NCBI RefSeq assembly: GCF_004341375.1
Contig: NZ_SLXO01000003.1
Coordinates: 124,001 to 188,000, forward strand
Source: Rhodothalassium salexigens DSM 2132
GTDB taxonomy: Bacteria; Pseudomonadota; Alphaproteobacteria; Sphingomonadales; Rhodothalassiaceae
DNA length: 64,000 bases
Direction: 5' to 3'
Shown here: piece by piece, positions 1 to 7,837 of the stretch
Layout of the letters: the number at the start of each line of letters is the position of its first letter
How positions within the stretch are numbered: position 1 is the first letter of the stretch
Position numbers and translations under genes: made by a program
Notes under the pieces: model-generated
What the model was told of the DNA's origin: nothing
What the model saw: the letters and a program-made list of their open reading frames with translations, nothing else
The model's database searches: none

Positions 1-1881
1 CTGCCGGCGCTGTTGATGACCGAAGACGGGCGGCCCTATGTGCTGTACGGCCGGCGCGCCGACGGCGGCTTCGACGTGTTCGACGGCCGGGCACGCGGCG
101 AGGCGGTATTGGCCGAGACCGAGATCACCGGCACGCTGTTTCTGGTCGCCACCACCGAGCGCCGAAGCGAACAGCGCAAGGAACGCCAGGACAATTGGGT
201 CGGCCAGATGTTCCGCCGGTTCAACCCGCTGACCCGGCGGCTGTTTGCCATGACCTTCGTGCTCAACCTGATGGCGTTGGTGGTGCCGCTGTTCATCCTG
301 ACGGTCTATGACCGGGTGATCCCGGCCCAGTCCACCGACCTGTTGATCCCCTTGGGGCTGGGCGTGCTGGGGGTGTTCGCGTTCGAGGCAGGGTTTCGGT
401 TCGTGCGCAGCCGGATGCTGGCGCTGGTGGCCGGCCGGCTTGAACAGATCATCGCCACCTCGGTGTTTCGCAAGATCCTCGCACTGCCGTCGTCGCTGAC
501 CGAAAGCGCGCCTCTGGGTGCCCAGGTGGCGCGCATGCGCGAGTTCGACAGCCTGCGCGACCTGTTCACCGGCACGGTGGTGACGGTGTTGCTGGAGTTG
601 CCGTTCGCGCTGTTGTTCATCGCCGTGATCGCGCTGCTTGGCGGCTGGATCGCGCTGGTGCCGGTGGCGATGATGCTGGTCTTTGCGGTGGTCGGGCTGT
701 TGTTGCTGCCGACGCTGCGCCGGCGGGTCGCGGCCACCGGTCGGGCGCGCGCCGAGCGCCACGCCTTCCTGGTCGAGACGGTGTCCAACCTGCGCACCGT
801 GCGCGAGGCCGGCGTCGAGGGCATCTGGGCCGAGCGGTTCCGCGACCTCAACGCCGAAGCATTGCTCAGCCAGTTCAAGTCGTCGCAGATCCACATGACC
901 CTGCAGACCGTCGCCCAGGGCATCATGATGGCGGCCGGCGTGCTGACCATCGCGGTCGGCGTGGTGCAGGTGTTGGGCGGGGTGATGACCATCGGCGCGT
1001 TGATCGCCACCATGGCGCTGGTCTGGCGGGTGCTGTCGCCGATCCAGAACCTGTTTTTGACCCTGATGCGGGCGGAACAGGCGCAGAACGCCGTGCGCCA
1101 GATCAACCAGCTCATGCGTATGCCCGAAGAGGAACGGCGCGGCACCGGCTCGACCATCGAGCGGCGCTGGGCCGGACGGGTGGCGCTCAACCGGGTCAGC
1201 TTCCGCTACAGCCAGACCAGCGAGCCGGCGATCTTCGGCCTCAACCTGGTGGTCGAACCGGGCCAGATGCTGGCGATCACCGGCGCCAACGGGTCGGGCA
1301 AGTCGACCTTGCTGCGGCTGATCCTGGGGCTTTATCGCCCGCAGGCCGGGCAGGTGACCCTGGACGGGCTGGACATCCGCCAGCTCGACCCCGGCGAGGT
1401 GCGCCGGACCATCGCCTATGTGCCCCAAGAGACGCACATGTTCTACGGCACCATCGCCCAGAACCTGCGCATGGCCAATCCGGTGGCCGGCGACGACGAC
1501 ATCCGCCGGGCGCTCGACCTGGCCGGTCTGTGGCACGAGGTCCAGCAACTGCCCCAGGGGCTCGACACCCGGTTCGGCGATCAGTCGTTCCAGCAGCTCA
1601 ATGCCGGCTTCCGTCAGCGGCTGTCGCTGGCGCGCGGGTTCTTGCGCGACGCCCCGGTGCTGTTGCTCGACGAACCGGCCCAGGCGCTCGACGAGGCCGG
1701 CGACCGGGCGCTGTGCGCGGCGCTCGAACGGCTCAAGGGCACGCGCACCATCATCATGGTGTCCTATCGGCCGAGCCACATCCGCATGGCTGACGCCGTG
1801 TTGGTGCTCGATGCGGGTGTGCCGGCGCTCTACGGCGCGCCGGACGACGTTCTCGCCAAGCTTCCGAAAGGTCTCCTGTAA
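1..1881 (+). CDS. Type I secretion ABC transporter, permease-ATPase (5' partial)
   Basis: Inner-membrane exporter of a type I secretion system, expected to work with the HlyD adaptor encoded next and a TolC-like outer-membrane channel not in the window. The frame is open from base 1, so the N-terminus is missing; the first residues (LPALL...EDGRPYVLY) resemble the end of a C39-like peptidase fold. A hydrophobic ABC membrane domain follows, then the nucleotide-binding domain: Walker A GANGSGKST at 1282-1308, Q-loop YVPQET, Walker B VLLLDEP at 1657-1677. Two usual catalytic elements are altered: the signature is LNAGF (1597-1611) instead of LSGGQ, and the H-loop position is Tyr (1765-1767). This suggests a degenerate ATPase half, perhaps of a heterodimer whose partner lies upstream. 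The substrate is unknown. The stop overlaps the next start by one base (TAATG). Confidence 0.9.
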   Translation: MPALLMTEDGRPYVLYGRRADGGFDVFDGRARGEAVLAETEITGTLFLVATTERRSEQRKERQDNWVGQMFRRFNPLTRRLFAMTFVLNLMALVVPLFILTVYDRVIPAQSTDLLIPLGLGVLGVFAFEAGFRFVRSRMLALVAGRLEQIIATSVFRKILALPSSLTESAPLGAQVARMREFDSLRDLFTGTVVTVLLELPFALLFIAVIALLGGWIALVPVAMMLVFAVVGLLLLPTLRRRVAATGRARAERHAFLVETVSNLRTVREAGVEGIWAERFRDLNAEALLSQFKSSQIHMTLQTVAQGIMMAAGVLTIAVGVVQVLGGVMTIGALIATMALVWRVLSPIQNLFLTLMRAEQAQNAVRQINQLMRMPEEERRGTGSTIERRWAGRVALNRVSFRYSQTSEPAIFGLNLVVEPGQMLAITGANGSGKSTLLRLILGLYRPQAGQVTLDGLDIRQLDPGEVRRTIAYVPQETHMFYGTIAQNLRMANPVAGDDDIRRALDLAGLWHEVQQLPQGLDTRFGDQSFQQLNAGFRQRLSLARGFLRDAPVLLLDEPAQALDEAGDRALCAALERLKGTRTIIMVSYRPSHIRMADAVLVLDAGVPALYGAPDDVLAKLPKGLL

Positions 1882-3293
1882 TGGCTCGTACCCCGAAACG
1901 CCCCGATGTGACCCCGCCGGCCCCGTCGGACGCCGGCACCACCCAGCCCACCGCTCCGGCCGCCAAGGCCGGGTCGGCGACGCTGTTGTCGCGCGCCGAC
2001 AAGGCGGTGCTGTCGCGCTCGGTGCTGCTGGAGGAAACCGCGCCGCCGGCGCTGGTGCACGCCACCATCTGGATGGTGGCGGCGCTGTTGCTGGCGTTCA
2101 TCGTCTGGGGCAGCCTGACCACGTTCGACGAACGCGCCCGGGCGCCCGGCGAAATCGTCCCCGCCGACCAGGTCATGCCGGTCCAGCATCTCGAAGGCGG
2201 CATCGTCGCCGATGTGGCGGTCGAGGAGGGGGCCACGGTCGCGGCCGGCGACGTTCTGGTGCGCCTCAACCCGATCGCCGCGCGCGCGGAATATGAGGGG
2301 CTGAAGGCTCGGGCGGCGGCCCTGGGCCTTCAGATCGAGCGGTTGCGGGCGTTCGCGCTCGACGAGCCGCTCGACCTGGGGCCGCTGGCCGGCCAGTATC
2401 CCGATCTGGCCGCCGATCAGCGGCGCATCTTCGAGACCCAGCAGGAAACCCGCATCGCCCGCACCGAGGTGGCGACCAGCCAGATCGTCGCCCGCCAGGA
2501 ACAACTCAATGGGCTCAAGGCGCGCGAGGCGACGCTGCGCAAGCAGATCGTGTCGCTGAACGAAGAGGTCGAGTTGCAGCGCACCCTGTTCGAGCAGGGC
2601 CACGGTCGCAAGGTGACGCTGTTGGCCACCGAACGCGCGCTGACCGAGGCGCAGGGCAATCTCGAACAGGTGCTGGCCGACCAGAGCCGGGTCGAAGCGA
2701 GCATCGCCGAGGCCCGCAGCGCCAAACTGGAGACCGAGGAACGGCTGCGCACCGACGCGCTCGACACCCTGGGCACCCTGGCCGCCCAGCGCGCCGAGGT
2801 GGCCGAACGCATCCGCCGGCTTGAAGACCGCTTCGACCGCACGGAAGTGCGCGCCCCCACCGCCGGGGTGGTCAACGGGCTCGACCTGTCGCCGGGTCAG
2901 GTGGTGGCCGCCGGCGACAAGCTCATGGAAATCGTCCCGCAAGCGCGGACCATGGTCGCCAAGGTGCGCATCTCGCCGCGCGACATCGGCCATGTGGCGG
3001 TGGGCCAGCGCGCCCTGGTGCGGGTCGATACCTACAATTTCTCGCGCGCGGGCGGCATCGAGGGCCAGGTCGAGCGGATCTCGGCGACCAGCTTCGAGGA
3101 CGAGGAGGGCCGGCCCTATTTCGCCGCCAAGATCAGCCTGGGCCAGAACCATGTGGGCAACGACCCGCGCTCCAACCGGGTCACCCCGGGGATGACCCTG
3201 ACCGCCCAGATCCAGACCGGCGAGAAGAGCCTGCTGGCCTATCTGTGGCGGCCGGTGTCGCAATCGCTCGACAGCGCGTTCAGCGAACGCTGA
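1881..3293 (+). CDS. HlyD-family type I secretion periplasmic adaptor
   Basis: Membrane-fusion protein that links the inner-membrane ABC exporter to the outer-membrane channel. The 470 residues start with a Pro/Ala-rich cytoplasmic segment, then one membrane helix at about residues 60-79. A biotinyl-lipoyl half (HLEGGIVADVAVEEGATV), a long Ala/Glu/Arg-rich coiled coil (about 140-310), the second lipoyl half (VRAPTAGVVNGLDLSPGQVV) and a beta-barrel C-terminus follow, which is the PrtE/HlyD/LapC order. The ATG overlaps the stop of the ABC gene, so the two are translationally coupled. The secretion operon ends here, 13 bases before the mobile-element remnant. Confidence 0.93.
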   Translation: MARTPKRPDVTPPAPSDAGTTQPTAPAAKAGSATLLSRADKAVLSRSVLLEETAPPALVHATIWMVAALLLAFIVWGSLTTFDERARAPGEIVPADQVMPVQHLEGGIVADVAVEEGATVAAGDVLVRLNPIAARAEYEGLKARAAALGLQIERLRAFALDEPLDLGPLAGQYPDLAADQRRIFETQQETRIARTEVATSQIVARQEQLNGLKAREATLRKQIVSLNEEVELQRTLFEQGHGRKVTLLATERALTEAQGNLEQVLADQSRVEASIAEARSAKLETEERLRTDALDTLGTLAAQRAEVAERIRRLEDRFDRTEVRAPTAGVVNGLDLSPGQVVAAGDKLMEIVPQARTMVAKVRISPRDIGHVAVGQRALVRVDTYNFSRAGGIEGQVERISATSFEDEEGRPYFAAKISLGQNHVGNDPRSNRVTPGMTLTAQIQTGEKSLLAYLWRPVSQSLDSAFSER

Positions 3294-3306
3294 CCCCCGG
3301 CTGTCC

Positions 3307-3344
3307 CCCTGTCTGTTGTCTAGGAGGTCGCATCGCGGGTGTGG
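3307..3344 (+). repeat. Left 38-bp terminal inverted repeat
   Basis: Pairs with 3812-3849. Mismatches are at 3314, 3321, 3323 and one near 3339; the inner 21 bases (3324-3344, beginning GAGGTCGCATCGCGGG) match at 20 of 21 positions. Confidence 0.8.
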
Positions 3345-3470
3345 AAGGGAGCCCGTCCCCCCCAGGGCCGATGAGCCCGTGTGGGAGCAAGGGTCCCTTC
3401 CACGTAACGATCAACCTGAACAGTTGCCTGGGACGGCTGGCCCCGATCCCGCACGACATGGACAGGAGCC
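3341..3470 (+). ncRNA. Possible bridge-RNA region of the IS110-like remnant
   Basis: The non-coding leader before the transposase start holds a perfect 10-bp stem, GTGGAAGGGA (3341-3350) with TCCCTTCCAC (3394-3403), around an imperfectly paired interior, then a second small hairpin. In IS110 elements the non-coding end next to the transposase gene encodes a structured bridge RNA that pairs with target and donor DNA. Position and structure fit; expression and function are inferred only. Confidence 0.35.
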
Positions 3471-3476
3471 TTAACC

Positions 3477-3832
3477 ATGCCACAAACCGTCATCGGCTGC
3501 GACCTCGCACGCGGCTGGATCGATACGCACGTCCTGCCGTCCGGCGCGACGGCGAGGATCGAGAATACGCCTGAAGGCATTGCGCGATGGATCGCATCCT
3601 GGGGGGACGGCGCACTTGTCGTCTTCGAGGCGACGAGCGGCTGCGACGGCACCCTGATCGAGGCGCTCGCCAGCCGCCACCAGACGGTGCCGCAACCCAG
3701 GGGCGCCGACGATCCGGGTATGGCCCGGCTTGGTCCGACGGCAAGGGCTGGCGGCGCTTGGATTGCGTCGATGCGCGTGGCTCGCGACCGCCGGGCGGGA
3801 CGGGTTCCCGGCCACATCCGCGATGCGACCTC
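3477..3832 (+). pseudogene. IS110-family transposase, N-terminal fragment, frameshifted
   Basis: The first 60 residues match the DEDD (RuvC-like) N-terminal domain of IS110 transposases: VIGCDLARGWID with the first Asp (D9), the ENTPEGIARWI segment, and VVFEATSGCDGTL with the catalytic Glu (E51). The following DxxDA region is recognisable only in another frame (LDCVDAR near 3765), so a frameshift lies at about 3730. The C-terminal serine-containing domain is absent because the right inverted repeat cuts in at 3812. The ATG at 3477 still has a good AGGAG site at 3464-3468. The open frame runs on to 3878 through host sequence into the tail of the XRE gene. It cannot be active alone. Confidence 0.75.
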
Positions 3833-3849
3833 ATCGACAACGGACAGGG
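3812..3849 (-). repeat. Right 38-bp terminal inverted repeat
   Basis: Reverse complement of 3307-3344 with four mismatches. It ends five bases before the stop codon of the XRE regulator (3854-3856), so the neighbouring gene is intact. Confidence 0.8.
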
Positions 3850-3853
3850 CCGG

Positions 3854-4267
3854 TCAGGCGCAGGCGTCTTCGGCGTAGGCGACCGACCGTAGCAGCTCGA
3901 AGAAACGCTTGCGCAGCTTGGGATCCTCGATCCGGTAATAAGCGCGGACCAATTCCAATGTTTCGCGTCTTGATAGGTAGTCCGTCTCGAACGGTTCCGG
4001 CGGCTCTTCGGCCAGACCCGGTTGTGTGGTGACGATTTGCTCGGGCATGTCGTCGAAAAAGAACGAAACCGGCACCTCCAGAATCCGAGCGATACGGTAG
4101 AGGCGGCTGCTGCCAATTCTATTGGCGCCGCGCTCATATTTTTGTATTTGTTGAAAGGTCAAGCCCAGGGCGGTGCCGAGTTTTTCTTGGCTCATGCCCA
4201 GAAGGGTACGGCGCAACCGGACGCGGGAGCCAACATGCACGTCAATGGGGTCGGGATTGGCTGTCAT
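3854..4267 (-). CDS. XRE-family helix-turn-helix regulator
   Basis: A 137-residue DNA-binding protein with one SinR/Cro-type HTH at about residues 14-70 (RVRLRRTLLGMSQEKLGTAL then LTFQQIQKYERGANRI) and a charged helical C-terminus (LELVRAYYRIEDPKLRKRFF). The ATG at 4267 was chosen because AAGGGG stands just upstream and it matches the usual family start; an open frame extends upstream to 4402 without support. In related alphaproteobacteria this gene sits after lnt and before metK; here lnt is in place but the metK side is replaced by the IS110-like remnant. Target genes are unknown. Confidence 0.88.
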   Translation of the reverse strand: MTANPDPIDVHVGSRVRLRRTLLGMSQEKLGTALGLTFQQIQKYERGANRIGSSRLYRIARILEVPVSFFFDDMPEQIVTTQPGLAEEPPEPFETDYLSRRETLELVRAYYRIEDPKLRKRFFELLRSVAYAEDACA

Positions 4268-4394
4268 GGGTGAACACCCCTTCTGAGACCTGTGCGGACG
4301 CGCACAGCCCAAGCGAGTGACCTTATAGAGGCCCCTATCTATTGCACCAAAAACGGTATCCGTCACTAAAATTTTGGGCGCGTTGGGGGCAACG

Positions 4395-6023
4395 TCAGGC
4401 AATCTTTCGTGCCAAAACCGGGCCGAAACCGAGGCTCCAGAGCGCCAACAAAAGCCCGGCCAACCAGGGCGCGATATGCGCCGCGGGTGGCGTGTGGTCC
4501 AGCGGTTTGGGCAGCGCGCCGGTTAGCGTGGTGCGTACCAACAGGTCGGTCCGGCCGGTGAACCGGCCATAGGGGTCGATGATCGCGCTGATGCCGCGTC
4601 CGGCGGCCCGCACCATGGGCAGGCCTTCCTCGACCGCGCGCATCCGCGCCAGCGCCAGGTGTTGGTAGGGCCCCCAACTGGACCCGAACCAACCATCGTT
4701 GCTGACGTTGAGCAGCCATTGCGGACGCGGCCCCGGGGCCACCACCTGGCCCGGAAAGATGCCTTCGTAACAGACCAGTGGCGAGAAGGGCGGCAGGCCG
4801 TCGAGGTCGAGCGTGCGCAGCCCGGGGCCCGCTTGCATGCTGATCCGGCCATAGGCGAACGACGACAATGTCAGGTCGGTGCCGAGCCAGGCCAGCAGCC
4901 GGTCGATCGACGCTTCAAGCGGCAGGTATTCGCCGAACGGCACCAGGTGTGCCTTGTCGTAGACCGCACGCACCCGGGCCTCGGGGTCGATGGCGACGAC
5001 GCTGTTGTAATAGTCGGGCTCCCGGGCACCCGGGGGAAACGCGTAACGCTGCTGACCGGTCAGGAGCAGGCCGCCCGGCGGTAGCATCTCGGCGATGATC
5101 CGGCGCCGGCCGGGGTCGCGGTCCAGAAAGTAAGGCACGGCGGCCTCGGACCAGATCACCACATAGCGGCCGTCGGTCGGGCGGCCGGGCTCGCTCATGG
5201 CCAGGTGGCGGGCGAAGTGCCGGCCGCGCAGGTCGCGCTGCCACTTGATCGCTTGCGGGATGTCGGGCTGGACGATGCGCAGGGTGATGCCCGGCTGGAC
5301 CGGCTGCGGTGTGTCGGGCAAGCGGGCCGCGCCGGCGGCCATGAGCGCGGCGAAGCCGGTCAGCGTCGCGGCGCCGACGGTCACGGTGCCGGGCCGGTGC
5401 GGCGGCAGCAGGGCGGCCGGGGCGAAGGCGGCGAGCGCGGTGGCCAAGCTGAACAGCCACGGACCGGCCCAGGCGAGCGGTTGCATGGTCGCGGCACTCA
5501 GGGTCCACACCGCCGACAGGGGGTTCCACGGAAACCCGGTGAACAGATGGCCGCGCAGCCATTCGGCCAACACCCACAGCCCGGCATAAAGCGCCAACCG
5601 GGCCCAGCGGGCGGCGGGCAGGCCGAGCCGGGCGGCGGCCCAGAACGGCACCGCATAGAACGCCGCCAGCGCCACCGCCAAGGCCAGCACGGCCACCGGT
5701 GCCCAGGCTTCGGGCACGCTGCTTTGGTGGAGAAAGCTCTCGCCGACCCACCAGATGCTGGCCAGGAAATGGCCGACGGCGAAACCGGCGGCGGTGAGCG
5801 CCAGCCCGCGGGGGCTGCGCGCCTGATCGAGCAGCAGGGCAAGGCCCGGAAATCCAAGCCATAGCACCGGCAGCCAGTAGAGCGGGGCGAACGCAAACGC
5901 CGTCAGCGCGCCGAGCCCGGCCGCCAGCACCAGCCGCCGCCACACCGGACGGACCAGCCGCGCTGCCGCGATCGCTCCCAAGGGGGCGGCGGCAGGGTCG
6001 AGCGACGCCACCGGCGCGGTCAT
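4395..6023 (-). CDS. lnt: Apolipoprotein N-acyltransferase
   Basis: Inner-membrane enzyme that adds the third acyl chain to the N-terminal cysteine of lipoproteins. The 542 residues contain about eight hydrophobic helices, mostly in residues 30-235, then a periplasmic nitrilase domain with the catalytic triad visible: E293 (VIWSEAAVP), K357 (YDKAHLVPFGEYLP) and C418 (PLVCYEGIFP). A last helix lies near 517-535. The ATG at 6023 overlaps the corC stop as ATGA; the open frame upstream is antisense-like and Arg-rich, so it is not included. Last gene of the miaB-phoH-ybeY-corC-lnt run. Confidence 0.97.
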   Translation of the reverse strand: MTAPVASLDPAAAPLGAIAAARLVRPVWRRLVLAAGLGALTAFAFAPLYWLPVLWLGFPGLALLLDQARSPRGLALTAAGFAVGHFLASIWWVGESFLHQSSVPEAWAPVAVLALAVALAAFYAVPFWAAARLGLPAARWARLALYAGLWVLAEWLRGHLFTGFPWNPLSAVWTLSAATMQPLAWAGPWLFSLATALAAFAPAALLPPHRPGTVTVGAATLTGFAALMAAGAARLPDTPQPVQPGITLRIVQPDIPQAIKWQRDLRGRHFARHLAMSEPGRPTDGRYVVIWSEAAVPYFLDRDPGRRRIIAEMLPPGGLLLTGQQRYAFPPGAREPDYYNSVVAIDPEARVRAVYDKAHLVPFGEYLPLEASIDRLLAWLGTDLTLSSFAYGRISMQAGPGLRTLDLDGLPPFSPLVCYEGIFPGQVVAPGPRPQWLLNVSNDGWFGSSWGPYQHLALARMRAVEEGLPMVRAAGRGISAIIDPYGRFTGRTDLLVRTTLTGALPKPLDHTPPAAHIAPWLAGLLLALWSLGFGPVLARKIA

Positions 6024-7177
6024 GCGGGTCGGTCCGTCCCGGTCCCGCGCGCCGCATCCCGGGCGCCGAGCGTGCCTTGGCGGGCAGTGCCGCCGGCGCC
6101 CCGGCGGTGATCCGACGGCGCGGGCGCGTCGGCATTGCCGCCGGACGTGTCGCCGTCCTGTGGGGCGCCGTCCGCAGCGATGGCCGGCGTCGCGTCCGCC
6201 GCTTCGGTGCCGCCCGGCCCGTGGGCGTCGCCGCCGGCGTCGCGTCGGTCGCGTGCACAAATCGCCTGGGCCGCCCGGTCGGTTTGGCTGGTCTGGCCGG
6301 ACGGGTCGGTTAGGTCGGATTGCGCCGGGGTGACGCGCAGGCGGGTGATGCGGCGCAGGTCGGCGTCCAGCACCTCGAACCGGGTGCCGCCGGCATCTGT
6401 GACGATTTCGCCGATTTCGGGCACGCGGCCGGCAAGCGTGAACACCAGGCCACCGACCGTATCCACATCCTCCTCGCGGCCCTCTCCGCCGCCGAGCGGC
6501 CGGTCGAGGGTCTGTTCCAGCGCCTCGATCTCGACCCGGGCGTCCACGTCCAGGCTGCCGTCGTCATTGGTGCGGATCTCGGCCACCGTCTCCAGGTCGT
6601 GTTCGTCGTGGATGTCGCCGACCACCTGCTCGACCAGATCCTCGATGGTGATCAGCCCGTCGGTGCCGCCATATTCGTCGACCACGATCGCCATGTGGGT
6701 GCGCCGCGCGCGCATCTTGGCCAGCAGGTCGAGCGCGCGCATGGACGGGGCCACGAACAGAACCGGCCGCGATATCTCGGCGATGGTCGGCAGAGGCGCG
6801 CCGTCCTGGGCGGCGTTGAGCGCGCGCATGCAATCCTTGACGTGCACCATGCCGGTGACATGGTCCAGATTGTCCTTGAACACCGGCATGCGCGAATGGG
6901 CGGCTTCGACGAACAGGTCGACCAGGGCGTCGAAGCTTTCGTCGGTGTCGATGGCGACCACGTCCGGCCGCCGGATCATGATGTCTTCGACCCGGCTGTC
7001 GCCATTGGTCAGCAGGTTGGTCAGCAGCGACAGCTCCTCGCGGCCGAGCGAGGCGCCGCCGGCCTCACGCACGCCGTGCTCTTCGATGACCTCTTCGATG
7101 CGTTCGCGCAGGCTCGGATCGGCGTCGCCGCGCAGAAAGCGGGTCATGCGGTCCCAGAACGAGTGGGTGTCGCTCAT
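6020..7177 (-). CDS. corC: CorC/HlyC-type CBS-domain protein
   Basis: Cytoplasmic tandem-CBS protein related to CorC/YbeX, linked to Mg2+/Co2+ efflux and membrane integrity. The 385 residues have an N-terminal helical segment, two CBS motifs (about 60-120 and 130-195, including VVDEYGGTDGLITIEDLVEQ) and the CorC_HlyC transporter-associated domain (about 205-282). Unusually, the last 100 or so residues are a low-complexity Gly/Ala/Asp/Thr-rich tail with no evident fold. The start overlaps the ybeY stop by one base (TGATG) and the stop overlaps lnt (ATGA), indicating tight coupling. Confidence 0.92.
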   Translation of the reverse strand: MSDTHSFWDRMTRFLRGDADPSLRERIEEVIEEHGVREAGGASLGREELSLLTNLLTNGDSRVEDIMIRRPDVVAIDTDESFDALVDLFVEAAHSRMPVFKDNLDHVTGMVHVKDCMRALNAAQDGAPLPTIAEISRPVLFVAPSMRALDLLAKMRARRTHMAIVVDEYGGTDGLITIEDLVEQVVGDIHDEHDLETVAEIRTNDDGSLDVDARVEIEALEQTLDRPLGGGEGREEDVDTVGGLVFTLAGRVPEIGEIVTDAGGTRFEVLDADLRRITRLRVTPAQSDLTDPSGQTSQTDRAAQAICARDRRDAGGDAHGPGGTEAADATPAIAADGAPQDGDTSGGNADAPAPSDHRRGAGGTARQGTLGARDAARGTGTDRPA

Positions 7178-7824
7178 CAGCGCGCCCCCGCTGTGTCGAC
7201 GGCGGCGGGGGGGGCGTAGGGGTCGGCGATGCCGACCGCGGCCAGGCCGGCGCGCTCCAGCGCTTCCATGACCGCCGCCTCGGCGTCGCTTTCATGGTCG
7301 AAGCCGGCCAGGTGCAACAGCCCGTGCAGGATCAGGTGGACGGTGTGATCGGCCAGCGTCTTGCCCTGTTCGGTCGCTTCGCGGGCGATGGTTTCGCGCG
7401 CCAGGACGATGTCGCCCACGCACGTCTCGCTGCCGTCGGGTAGCGCGTCGTCGGCGGGAAAAGACAGCACGTTGGTGGCCCGGTCCTTGCCGCGCCAGGC
7501 GGCGTTGAGCGGTCGGACCGTCGCGTCGTCGGCGAACAGCAGCGATGCGGTGCCGGCGAGACGCGGGCGGGCGTCCGCCACCGGTGCGGCTGCGGGCGCT
7601 TGGCCGGTGGCCAGGGCGTGCCAAGCGGCGGCCGCGCGCTCGGCGCAGGCGCCGGCGTCGGGCCAACCGGCCGGCGGCTCGACGCCCAGGTCAAGGGTCA
7701 GTGTCCCGGCGACGATGGCGCGGGATGATCCGGGGTCTTCGGGATCGTCGAGAGCGGAATGGTTGGCGGCCGCCGGGTCGGGGCCGGGTGCATCCCCGGC
7801 GGGGGCGGCGCTGGAATGGGTCAT
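7177..7824 (-). CDS. ybeY: Endoribonuclease YbeY (16S rRNA maturation)
   Basis: Zinc-dependent endoribonuclease needed for 16S rRNA 3'-end maturation and ribosome quality control. The 215 residues carry the family signature HGLLHLAGFDH, supplying three His ligands, preceded by RGKDRATNVLSFP. Residues 1-35 are a Pro/Ala-rich extension. The ATG at 7824 lies 13 bases after the phoH stop and is preferred to upstream in-frame starts inside phoH. It shares the minus-strand operon with phoH and corC. Confidence 0.95.
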   Translation of the reverse strand: MTHSSAAPAGDAPGPDPAAANHSALDDPEDPGSSRAIVAGTLTLDLGVEPPAGWPDAGACAERAAAAWHALATGQAPAAAPVADARPRLAGTASLLFADDATVRPLNAAWRGKDRATNVLSFPADDALPDGSETCVGDIVLARETIAREATEQGKTLADHTVHLILHGLLHLAGFDHESDAEAAVMEALERAGLAAVGIADPYAPPAAVDTAGAR

Positions 7825-7837
7825 GATGATTGTTCGG

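Larger units (their letters stand above)
3307..3849 (+). mobile_element. IS110-like remnant with 38-bp terminal inverted repeats
   Basis: A 543-bp block between the hlyD stop and the stop of the XRE regulator. Its ends are inverted repeats (3307-3344 and 3812-3849) that match at 34 of 38 positions by eye. Inside are a hairpin-rich leader of about 150 bases and the beginning of an IS110-type transposase. Complete IS110 elements are usually more than 1 kb and lack long terminal repeats, so this looks like an internally deleted derivative. Whether the repeats belonged to the original element or arose from two inverted copies is not decided by the sequence. Confidence 0.7.

Noticed and set aside
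3477-3878. A functional small protein encoded by the IS110-type frame
   Set aside because: The third catalytic motif lies in another frame, the C-terminal domain is missing, and the frame ends inside the neighbouring gene.
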